DNA from: Bacteroidales bacterium
Lineage (GTDB): Bacteria > Bacteroidota > Bacteroidia > Bacteroidales > Marinilabiliaceae
Length of the DNA: 17,590 nt
Assembly: GCA_900766825.1 (NCBI GenBank)
Contig: CAAFWU010000021.1
Span: 1 to 17,590 of the forward strand
Direction of reading: 5' to 3'
The notes under the pieces were generated by a model. That model was not told the DNA's origin, ran no database searches, and worked only from the letters and a program-made list of their open reading frames with translations. This document shows, in pieces, positions 1-7,700 of this stretch (positions are counted from its first letter, which is position 1; the number at the start of each line of letters is the position of its first letter). The position numbers and the translations under genes are program-made.

Positions 1-1293
1 GTCAAATGTATATTGGTCGTGAGCACCCCATTTGTCGCCCATCTGATCACTGCTGAAGTCGTTTTCGGTAATCACATTGTCGAACCCAGCCTGATTGACC
101 AATGAGTTGAAGTTATTGAAACCGATGTCGCCACCATAGATAAATGTCTGACTCTCATAGCCATTTGCCCTAAGTTTCTGTGCTACAAATGGCAATTTCT
201 GAGTCTTCTGAGGATACTGAATAATGCGCAAAGTTGGCAAACTGGGATGACCGCACATTACGGCCAAGAGCCCCTTACCACTTCGGTCCGACGAGGCAAA
301 GAAGTTGTTGAAATAGACTCCAGTATGCCTCAACGAGTCAATAGAGGGCGTGGCATTGTAGCCACCCAAATACTCAATGCCATGAGCTGAGAAACTCTCC
401 AGCAGAATGACCACAACGTTTGGCTTTGAATCATTGTCCTTCAATATCTTAGCAAACTCATCAGGCTGCGCCATCATTTGTTCAAAGAGGTCATCCATCT
501 GGTCCGTAGTCACAAAATTGTAGCGTACCTCCGATTTTTTTGCCCTCTTGGCAGAATAGATGAAGTTCCAAATGGGATTAACTGCCGTATGATTCGCAAA
601 TTGGCTCTGACTGAAGTATGCCATGCCAGTGTTTAGAGGCGCCAAACCAAGTCCGCCTCGAATAGGGATGATCATTAGACTGGCCATAATGGCCACCAAA
701 CCTGTCATTATGCCCTTGAGAGCGTAGCTACGTTTGTTTGTTTCGGTCTTGGCTGAATTTTTTGACTTAGCGATACTTGTGCTGGCTGCAAAACAAGACA
801 ACCTATAAGCCAAAGTACCTATAATTATGGCAATTAGACCACAAACAATAAAATAAACTATCTCGAACCAAGTCTCTGCCGAAGCCAAAATAAGTTCTGG
901 ACTGTCGGCCACCATGGAGAGAGACTCAACATCCGCATGATGTCCCCAAGCTTTGTAGACCATGGCCTCGGCAGGCAACAAAAAGATGCACACCCCCATT
1001 AGCAGACCATTAAAAACACCCATGGCCTTAAGCATCTTGCCCACACCGCAAAACCATTGACCAATGAGCACAGCCACCAACGACAAAATCATACAGTAGC
1101 CCCATATTGACATATCGAAAAGACCTCCATGCCAAAAGGCTCCAACCATGTCACCGAAACTGAGGTCTACGGCCTTAACAGAATTAATGGCCAAAAACAC
1201 AACTCGTTGCGAAGCGAATATAAGCAACCAGAGAATGAGAAGTGAGACCATGAATAAAATCACAGCCCGCGTTTCCCGCAATATTTGTTTCAT
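1..1293 (-). CDS. LTA synthase-like membrane sulfatase / phosphoglycerol transferase (partial, C-terminus outside window)
   Basis: This frame is open from an ATG at 1293 down to position 1 with no stop, giving 431 residues of a protein whose family usually exceeds 600. About five hydrophobic segments occupy roughly residues 10-35, 63-82, 91-110, 143-165 and 192-212, matching the five-helix LtaS layout. An extracytoplasmic alkaline-phosphatase-fold sulfatase domain follows from about residue 291. It has the metal-binding region VVVILLESFS (E299), a nucleophile region DRSGKG (S338), a YGGD motif near 386-389, and a WGAHD motif at 422-426. Family members transfer phosphoglycerol or phosphoethanolamine groups to envelope lipids or glycans; the substrate here cannot be read. 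The nucleophile position carries Ser where, from memory, relatives have Thr. The gene lies 77 bp downstream of porQ on the same strand and shows no perfect promoter of its own, so it could be read through from porQ. The frame is open upstream of 1293 but offers no earlier ATG before porQ. Confidence 0.88.
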   Translation of the reverse strand, partial: MKQILRETRAVILFMVSLLILWLLIFASQRVVFLAINSVKAVDLSFGDMVGAFWHGGLFDMSIWGYCMILSLVAVLIGQWFCGVGKMLKAMGVFNGLLMGVCIFLLPAEAMVYKAWGHHADVESLSMVADSPELILASAETWFEIVYFIVCGLIAIIIGTLAYRLSCFAASTSIAKSKNSAKTETNKRSYALKGIMTGLVAIMASLMIIPIRGGLGLAPLNTGMAYFSQSQFANHTAVNPIWNFIYSAKRAKKSEVRYNFVTTDQMDDLFEQMMAQPDEFAKILKDNDSKPNVVVILLESFSAHGIEYLGGYNATPSIDSLRHTGVYFNNFFASSDRSGKGLLAVMCGHPSLPTLRIIQYPQKTQKLPFVAQKLRANGYESQTFIYGGDIGFNNFNSLVNQAGFDNVITENDFSSDQMGDKWGAHDQYTFD

Positions 1294-1370
1294 CTGAGTA
1301 AAGAAGTTATTCGGAGCAATTGTACTAACTATCTGGGTATTATAAAATGTACTTAAGAGCCAAATATGAT

Positions 1371-2393
1371 CTATTTGCCAACCAGTCGGTGCCAATTGGC
1401 CGAAATGGTTATGCTGTTCAAATTGCCGGCCACATGATATCGGTTGTGGGCATATTGAATGTCAATTTTTGCAACCTTGATGCCAACACCCCATGAAAAG
1501 CCAGCCATTCCACCAACCTCATTATCAGTCATCTCCCTATGCCTACGTTGATCGTAGCCTGCTGCAAAATAGAAATATTTGATAGGAGAAAATTCCAAGC
1601 CAATGAGCATATGGCGAAGCAGATTGTCTCCAAAGTTCAATTTGCTCCCACCATTGCTCAAATTCCAATTGGTCAAGTCCTTAAGCGTAAGGTTGAAGCG
1701 AAATGGAGCATGCTCGGGCTTGTAAGAAAGACCCAGTTTAACATCGAATGGCAGATTGCCACGTCGACCATCGTCAGAGTATTTTTTCATCACGATGCCT
1801 GCGTTGCGAATGGCAGCACCAACAAAGAGTCGTCCGTCAGCAAATGTGCCCATGGCACCAAAGTCCATTGCCATGCCAAACGAACCATCGTCAGCCATCT
1901 TACCAAACATAGGCTTAAGTGTAGCACCCAAGCGGAGCCAAGGAGCCATTTGGCGGGTGTAAGTTAAATAGATAGCACCCTCGTTGGCAGTGAAGGTACC
2001 AATGTTGTTGCCATATTCGTCAGTTCGGTCAAATGAGCCATAGCCAGCGTAGAGCAATCCGCAGGTGAAGGTGCCAATGCCATCAACATGGTGGGTGTAG
2101 GCTGCCGACGCGTATTTAATTCCAGCGGCAACTGGCGATATGTTCAAGTCGATACACCCCGATGTGCTGTCGGTCATGGCAGCTGGGTTGTGGAATGTCA
2201 TGGCCGAGGTGGAGACACTTGTTGCCACATGCATGCCACCACTGGCCACCAAGCGGCTAACCTGCGGCACATCCAGAAACTGCATGGCTTCGGCACTTCG
2301 TTTCTGACCTTTGGCTGTGTTGGACGAGACAACCATGGCAAACAAAACAGCCGACAGCGCTAAAAATTTATTTGTCGTTATTTTATATGGCAT
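1371..2393 (-). CDS. porQ: PorQ family outer-membrane beta-barrel protein (type IX secretion-associated)
   Basis: The 340-residue product begins with a signal peptide (MPYKITTNKF, then a hydrophobic stretch to about residue 24, with likely cleavage near AKG-Q at 27-30). A FadL/PorV-like barrel follows. Recognisable PorQ features are the start motif FLDVPQVSRLVASGG, an HNPAAM motif near 68-73, alternating aromatic/Gly strands such as YAGYGSFD, and a conserved APFRFNLTLKDLTNW segment in the last third. In Porphyromonas and Flavobacterium, PorQ is part of the type IX secretion cell-surface machinery; homologues also occur in Bacteroidales without a full system. An upstream ATG at 2441 is in frame, but it overlaps a perfect -7 element (2439-2446) and would put a charged extension ahead of the signal peptide, so I chose 2393. 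The gene lies 72 bp downstream of umuC and is probably transcribed separately. No other type IX genes are visible here. Confidence 0.85.
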   Translation of the reverse strand: MPYKITTNKFLALSAVLFAMVVSSNTAKGQKRSAEAMQFLDVPQVSRLVASGGMHVATSVSTSAMTFHNPAAMTDSTSGCIDLNISPVAAGIKYASAAYTHHVDGIGTFTCGLLYAGYGSFDRTDEYGNNIGTFTANEGAIYLTYTRQMAPWLRLGATLKPMFGKMADDGSFGMAMDFGAMGTFADGRLFVGAAIRNAGIVMKKYSDDGRRGNLPFDVKLGLSYKPEHAPFRFNLTLKDLTNWNLSNGGSKLNFGDNLLRHMLIGLEFSPIKYFYFAAGYDQRRHREMTDNEVGGMAGFSWGVGIKVAKIDIQYAHNRYHVAGNLNSITISANWHRLVGK

Positions 2394-2438
2394 TACGTTC
2401 TTCCGTAGATTGAACTTGTATGGTCGGGCAATAAGATG

Positions 2439-2446
2439 CAAAAATA
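2439..2446 (-). promoter_or_regulatory. Candidate Bacteroides-type -7 promoter element for porQ
   Basis: The minus strand reads TATTTTTG, a perfect match to TAnnTTTG, about 46 nt upstream of the chosen porQ start at 2393. No perfect TTTG lies at the -33 position; only a 3-of-4 match is seen near 2466-2469. The position supports the shorter porQ start. Such an 8-mer also arises by chance in AT-rich DNA. Confidence 0.45.
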
Positions 2447-2465
2447 GTGTTAATTTTTCATTCTA

Positions 2466-3824
2466 CTAATGCACCGTAATTATCTCATTCCAATCTGTTG
2501 AATATCGCGGACTAATGTGCTCGCGCCGCAAATTATTCAAGAACACATTGTTTTGACTATTATGAGGATTTGATGCTAACGAGCCATTGGATGAGTTTGA
2601 TGCGTTGGGCAAAGCTCCCTCAGACTCTTGTTTCCTCATTGTCATCTGACTTGCAAGATGTATTGTGTTGATGCCCTCTGTTCTATTAATGTTGTCCACC
2701 ACGCCAGAAAGGATGTTCATCTTGTTTCGTTTGTTTTCGTCAAGATGATGAAACAGAGAAAGTTGCAAAGCATGATCGGGCGTTATGCCACTAAGCAAGA
2801 CACCTGCTTTTTTATAGAACAGACCTTTGACGTATACACTCTGCAACGCTTTGTCTGCTGCGCGAACAATCTCTATCTGACTACTTGCAGCCACAGGCAG
2901 AGTCACCGATGCCACATTACTATACTGCCTCATGTCATCGCGAAAAAAATTTGTGGCCACATAGACGCTCACAATAGAGGCAACGGATCTCTGTTTGCGT
3001 AGTTTGACGGCACACATTGAAGCAAAGTTTGCAACCATGGGGCGAAGGGCATCCAGATCACACACCATATCGGCAAAAGAGCGCGAGGTGCAGATACTTT
3101 TTTTGCTCTCTACATCTTCGGCCTCTATGCTATCGTCGCCTCGGAGTTCGTGCCATGTTCTAAGACCATTGAGACCCAATAATTTGCGAACTTGAGCTTC
3201 GCTGGCATTGGTAAAATCCAATGCTGTTTTGAAGCCCGCTTTATTGAGGTGCACTAGGGTTCGACGACCAATGCCCCAAACGTCCTTGAGCTCCACAAGC
3301 GAGGCTGCTTTTTGCCTCTTTTGGTCATTGTCTATGGCACAAAAACCTTTGTAAGCCTTATACTTCTTGGCAAACTTACAGGCCATTTTGGCCAATGTTT
3401 TGGTTGGGGCAAGACCTATGCTCACGGGGATGCCAGTGCACTTACGAATGCGCCGGGGAAGTTCGGCTGCCAAACGTTTCAGCTCCTCTTCGGGAAGGGT
3501 TGACGTAAAAAAACTCTCATCGATGGAGTAGGGGATAACATCGCCCACAACGTCGCGCAGAATACTCATGACACGTTGCGACATATCGGCATAGAGAACG
3601 TAGTTTGAAGAGAAGGCGCTTACCAAACCTTTGGGGTCGTACTCGCGAATACGAAAATAGGGTAGACCCATGGGTATCTGCATCTCTTTGGCTTCGTTGC
3701 TGCGCGAAACCACGCAACCATCGTTGTTTGAGAGCACCACCACTGGACGGTTTTCTAAGTCGGGACGAAAAACTCTTTCGCACGAGACAAAGAAATTATT
3801 ACAATCCATCAGCCCATATATCAT
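2466..3824 (-). CDS. umuC: Y-family DNA polymerase V catalytic subunit UmuC
   Basis: This 452-residue Y-family polymerase performs error-prone translesion synthesis with processed UmuD. The N-terminus MIYGLMDCNNFFVSCERVF aligns with the start of E. coli UmuC and contains catalytic D7. The second metal site is SIDES (D102, E103). The palm and fingers include LSNNDGCVVSRSNEAK (32-46) and IPVSIGLAPTKTLAKMACK (132-150). A helix-hairpin-helix thumb with VWGIGRRT is at 182-189, and the little-finger domain follows from about 240. A canonical beta-clamp binding peptide, QLSLF, lies at 354-358, consistent with recruitment by the sliding clamp. The C-terminal DUF4113-like end (RREHISPRYSTDWNEI) is conserved but is preceded by an Asn/Ser-rich stretch at about 399-430 that looks like a low-complexity linker. 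It is about 30 residues longer than E. coli UmuC (422). The gene starts 29 nt after umuD, so the two form an operon. Tandem TAG stops end the gene. Confidence 0.96.
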   Translation of the reverse strand: MIYGLMDCNNFFVSCERVFRPDLENRPVVVLSNNDGCVVSRSNEAKEMQIPMGLPYFRIREYDPKGLVSAFSSNYVLYADMSQRVMSILRDVVGDVIPYSIDESFFTSTLPEEELKRLAAELPRRIRKCTGIPVSIGLAPTKTLAKMACKFAKKYKAYKGFCAIDNDQKRQKAASLVELKDVWGIGRRTLVHLNKAGFKTALDFTNASEAQVRKLLGLNGLRTWHELRGDDSIEAEDVESKKSICTSRSFADMVCDLDALRPMVANFASMCAVKLRKQRSVASIVSVYVATNFFRDDMRQYSNVASVTLPVAASSQIEIVRAADKALQSVYVKGLFYKKAGVLLSGITPDHALQLSLFHHLDENKRNKMNILSGVVDNINRTEGINTIHLASQMTMRKQESEGALPNASNSSNGSLASNPHNSQNNVFLNNLRREHISPRYSTDWNEIITVH

Positions 3825-3853
3825 CGCCTGCCGTATTCTTTATTCGGAAATGC

Positions 3854-4291
3854 CTAAACTCGTCTGTTTCTTTTTTTTATGGTATAAGTAACTACTCCCC
3901 AAACCCTAAAGTCGTCGCAAGACTTAACCTCGAGGGTTGGGTAGTCGGGATTAGCGGGTTTGAGCAAGACTTTGCCATTTTCTACAGAGAGGAACTTAAT
4001 AGCAAACTCTCCCTCGACATAGCAGACAACCAAATCGCCATCTTGAGCATCTAAGCTCTTGTCTATGACCAATATATCGCCCTCATCGATGCCTGCGTCC
4101 ACCATGGAGTTACCCACCACACGACCATAGAACGTGCTGGCTTTGTGTCTTACCAACTCGCGGTTGAGGTCGATACCACTCTCTATGTAATCTTGTGCTG
4201 GACTGGGAAAGCCAGCATGAATGCCTCCGTCAGCATAACTTAGTTGAAGTTCACTTTCGGTGTCGGCCAAAAATATGTCCAACTCTTTCAT
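3854..4291 (-). CDS. umuD: UmuD-type S24 autopeptidase, DNA polymerase V accessory subunit
   Basis: The 145-residue protein matches UmuD in full. RecA-stimulated self-cleavage removes the N-terminal arm, and the shortened dimer activates UmuC. The cleavage region HAGFPSPAQDYIE places the scissile bond at A26-G27, equivalent to C24-G25 in E. coli UmuD. The nucleophile is S62 in GNSM and the general base is K99 in GEFAIKF, spaced as in the family (S60/K97 in E. coli). There is no DNA-binding HTH, so this is UmuD and not LexA. The C-terminal codons run through eight consecutive A residues (minus strand), a possible slippage site, but the frame is intact without slippage. It is the first gene of the umuDC pair, with an upstream -7 element and a palindrome that may serve damage-responsive control. 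Confidence 0.95.
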   Translation of the reverse strand: MKELDIFLADTESELQLSYADGGIHAGFPSPAQDYIESGIDLNRELVRHKASTFYGRVVGNSMVDAGIDEGDILVIDKSLDAQDGDLVVCYVEGEFAIKFLSVENGKVLLKPANPDYPTLEVKSCDDFRVWGVVTYTIKKRNRRV

Positions 4292-4327
4292 CGTGATGCT
4301 AAATTAATCTTTTTTTAGCGCATCGCA

Positions 4328-4339
4328 GCACTTTTGTGC
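4328..4339. promoter_or_regulatory. Palindrome upstream of umuD, candidate operator
   Basis: GCAC-TTTT-GTGC is a perfect 4+4 inverted repeat with a 4-nt centre, 37-48 nt upstream of the umuD start and just downstream of the candidate -7 element. Its right half, extended to CTTTTGTG (4331-4338), is repeated in inverse orientation as CACAAAAG at 4360-4367, overlapping the -7 element. That placement would suit a repressor of umuDC, such as LexA or another S24 regulator. I know of no matching consensus for this group, so the assignment is inference. Confidence 0.35.
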
Positions 4340-4361
4340 CTTATGCTAACCTTAATTTACA

Positions 4362-4369
4362 CAAAAGTA
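4362..4369 (-). promoter_or_regulatory. Candidate -7 promoter element for umuDC
   Basis: The minus strand reads TACTTTTG, a perfect TAnnTTTG match about 71 nt upstream of the umuD ATG. With the usual 20-nt spacing the -33 position (4390-4393) reads TCTG, 3 of 4 matches to TTTG. This is a plausible start for the umuDC transcript. Confidence 0.45.
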
Positions 4370-4646
4370 AATTGTTTAGATATTTATCTCAGAAGGCTTA
4401 AAAGAGAAGTAATCTATCATGGTATTGAATTCTTGTTAAATTCAGCATACTTCATATCATTTGACCTTTAGAACAATAGTGAACCATTGCATCATAGAAA
4501 TAGAGAACATATTTGATTTAAAATTCCGCAATATCACACTAAAAAACAGATATTTAATACAAGCAAGACGGAATACACAATCTATTATTATTGTTCTATT
4601 TTGCTTCTTTTCTGCTTTTCTTCTCACACAATAGACAAAAAAAGTG

Positions 4647-4654
4647 TAAATTTG
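4647..4654 (+). promoter_or_regulatory. Candidate -7 promoter element for the giant activase gene
   Basis: TAAATTTG matches TAnnTTTG exactly and lies about 90 nt upstream of the ATG at 4744. No clear TTTG sits at -33; only T-rich sequence (TTTTCTTC) is there. The location argues against the in-frame upstream start near 4591, which precedes the promoter. Confidence 0.45.
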
Positions 4655-4743
4655 TAACCTCATATTTCCATTTAAAGTTATGGGCATTCCACCACTTCAA
4701 AAGAGAAGACGGTGACGCTTTATTAATATATTCCACCAACGTG

Positions 4744-7700
4744 ATGTACAGAATAGGACTGGATGTTGGCTCCACGACAGCCAAAATTGTCGTGTTAGAT
4801 GACACGCAGCATATAATTTACTCTTCCTACCGCCGCCATCAGGCCAACGTCCCAGCCGCCATGCAGGCTTTCCTGCAAGAATTGGCAAGCACCCTCAAAG
4901 AAGACGATGAATTTACACTGGCTCTCACAGGCTCAGTGGGTTTGGGTGTGGCCGAACGTTATGATTTTTCTTTCGTTCAAGAGGTTGTTGCGGCCACAGA
5001 ATTTACACGCATAGTTCATCCTCAAGTATCTACTATCATAGACATTGGTGGCGAGGATGCCAAAATTGTTTACCTCAAGGACGGTAAGGTCTCGGATCTT
5101 CGCATGAATGGTAACTGTGCTGGCGGCACAGGCGCATTCATAGATCAAATGGCCTTGTGCCTTGGTGTTGAGGTCACAGATCTTGACCAATTGGCTCAGC
5201 GCAGCACAACGCTCTATCCCATAGCATCCCGATGTGGTGTATTCTCAAAAACTGACATACAGAACCTTGTGGCTCGCAATGTGCCCAAGACTGATATAGC
5301 TGCTTCCATCTTCCGCGCAGTGGCTGTACAGACGGCCAGCACACTAAGCCATGGATGTGAGATTAAGCCAAAGATTTTGCTTTGTGGCGGACCATTGACA
5401 TTTATTCCATCGCTTCGCAAAGCTTTGGCCGATTACTTTGGCTATTCGCTCGAAACCGACTTCGTGATAGAGGAGAAGGCCAACGTGATTCCAGCCTGGG
5501 GCACTGCTTTGGCTAAAAACGATGGTAAGATCTTTACCCTCAAAAGCCTCATGGACCTTATGTCGGGTCCCGAACCAGAACGCAAGGTCAAGGGCAAAGC
5601 CGAGCATCACAACAGTACAACAATCGAGTTGCCCCCAATCTTCACATCGGAGACAGAATACCTTGAGTGGAAGGCAGATAAAGCAAGTTGTCACGTGCCC
5701 GTGGTAGACGTTAGCAAGGCTACCAAACAGAACTTCTTGGGCATAGACTCGGGCTCCACTACGACTAAGATTGTGCTCATCAACGAAAACGGTGAGATAG
5801 TCTACAAGTATTACGCACACAATGGCGGCAACCCAATTGACGCTGTGCGTCATGGTCTAAGCAAACTGCAGCAACGTGCTCAGGAAGAGAAGATTAACGT
5901 AAACATAACGGCGGGCTGCTCCACTGGCTATGGTGAGGATCTCATTAAAGCGGCATTCTCACTTGACTACGGTATGGTGGAGACAATGGCTCACTATGTT
6001 GCAGCTCACGAAATGTGCCCCGATGTATCATTTATCTTGGACATCGGCGGTCAGGATATGAAAGCCACTTATGTTGACCACGGCACCCTGACACGCATGG
6101 AGCTTAATGAGGCTTGCTCGTCGGGCTGTGGCTCGTTCATTGAGACCTTTGCCCAGACTTTGGGTTGCGAGATATCAGATTTCGTGCTCAAGGCTTGTCA
6201 AAGTCTGAAACCTTCGGATTTGGGCACACGCTGCACCGTGTTTATGAACTCTAAGGTTAAGCAGGTGCTGCGCGAGGGTGCTTCGGTGGCCGACATTGCA
6301 GCAGGTTTGGCCTATTCGGTGGTCAAGAACTGCCTATTCAAGGTGCTGAAAATTAAGAACTATGACGAATTGGGTGACAACATTGTGCTGCAAGGTGGCA
6401 CAATGCGAAACGACTCCATTGTCAAGGCTTTTGAGAACCTAACTGGCAAAAAGGTCTACTGCAATAACGTGCCCGAACTTATGGGTGCCTACGGCTGCGC
6501 ACTGCACGCACAACGCCAAACCCAAGATTTACAAAAACAGGGTAGGGCTTTGGACGAATATTTGGTTGCTGCCAGCTTCGACCAAAAGAATGTTATGTGC
6601 CGAGGTTGCGAAAATCAGTGCCAAATCACTCAGTATAAGTTCCGTAACGGAGGCATCTACTTCTCTGGTAACAAGTGTGAGAAGATCTTCACCAATGGCA
6701 AGGCATCCGAACGCGTGGGCGTGAACATGAGCGACTATAAATACCACGCTCTCTTCGACCGAGCCAGCAATCCCACAGAGTGTGTCCCCAACCCAATTAT
6801 GACCATTGGCATTCCTCGAGCCCTAAACATGTACGAGGAGTTCCCATTTTGGCATACATTCTTTACCCAATGCGGCGTAAGGGTTGTGGTGTCGGGTCAA
6901 TCGCTCTTTACCAACTACGAGCGCAGTGTTCACACAGTGATGTCCGACAACATCTGCTTCCCTGCCAAATTGGTGCATAGCCACATATACGAACTGGCAG
7001 CTCAAGATCAGATTGACCGCATATTCTTCCCCCGCGTGGTCTACGAGATGTCCGAGGATAAGACTGTAACCAACAGCTACAACTGCCCTATCATCATCGG
7101 CTACCCCGAGGTTGTGGCATCGGTCATCCGCTCCAAGGTACAAATTGACTCTCCTGTCATATCCTTCAAAGATCCCAAACTGCTTCTGAAGCAGCTGATT
7201 AAGTATATGGAGCCATTTGGTGTAAGCTCTTCACAAGTCAAAGCAGCCCATAAAGCGGCCCTGCAAGAGTACGCCAATTTTGGCAATGACCTAAGGGAGA
7301 AAAATCAGAAGGCCTACGAAGAGGCAATGAAGGCCAAACGCAACGTTATTGTTTTGGCAGGACGCCCATACCACACCGACCCCCTTGTGCAGCACAAAGT
7401 GTCGGAGATGATAACCAATTTGGGCGTAGACGTGCTGACCGAGGACATAGTGCGCAATCGAAGCATCGACGAGAAGGAGACCTTTATCCTCAAGCAGTGG
7501 ACCTTTGTCAACCGCATTCTGAACTCAGCCCAATGGGCAGCCCGTCAGGGAAGCAATGTGCATTTTGTTGAGACAACATCGTTTGGTTGTGGTCCCGATG
7601 CATTCTTTACCGACGAGGCTCGAAGCATTATGAATAGGCACAACAAGAGCCTAACCTTGCTCAAGATTGACGACATAAACAACGTAGGCTCAATGAAGTT

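Larger units (their letters stand above)
4292..4743. other. Divergent intergenic region between umuD and the giant activase gene
   Basis: This stretch of about 450 bp is AT-rich and holds no convincing gene. A 76-codon minus-strand frame at 4457-4687 has no recognisable features and covers a promoter, so I discount it. What can be seen is a -7 element for each flanking gene (4362-4369 minus, 4647-4654 plus) and a GCAC-TTTT-GTGC palindrome at 4328-4339. Positions 4370-4640 show nothing I can assign. Confidence 0.7.

Noticed and set aside
3883..3893. Programmed frameshift at the eight-A run near the umuD end
   Set aside because: The normal frame already gives a complete UmuD, and slippage would only swap a few terminal residues; there is no supporting stem-loop.
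3605..4054. 149-codon plus-strand frame across umuC/umuD
   Set aside because: It is the antisense shadow of two firmly identified genes and has no family resemblance.
4457..4687. 76-codon minus-strand frame in the umuD-activase gap
   Set aside because: It has no recognisable motif, is AT-rich by composition, and covers the -7 element of the activase gene on the other strand.
4591..4743. N-terminal extension of the giant activase to 4591
   Set aside because: The extra residues encode no domain, the HgdC-like fold begins at the ATG at 4744, and the likely promoter lies inside the extension.
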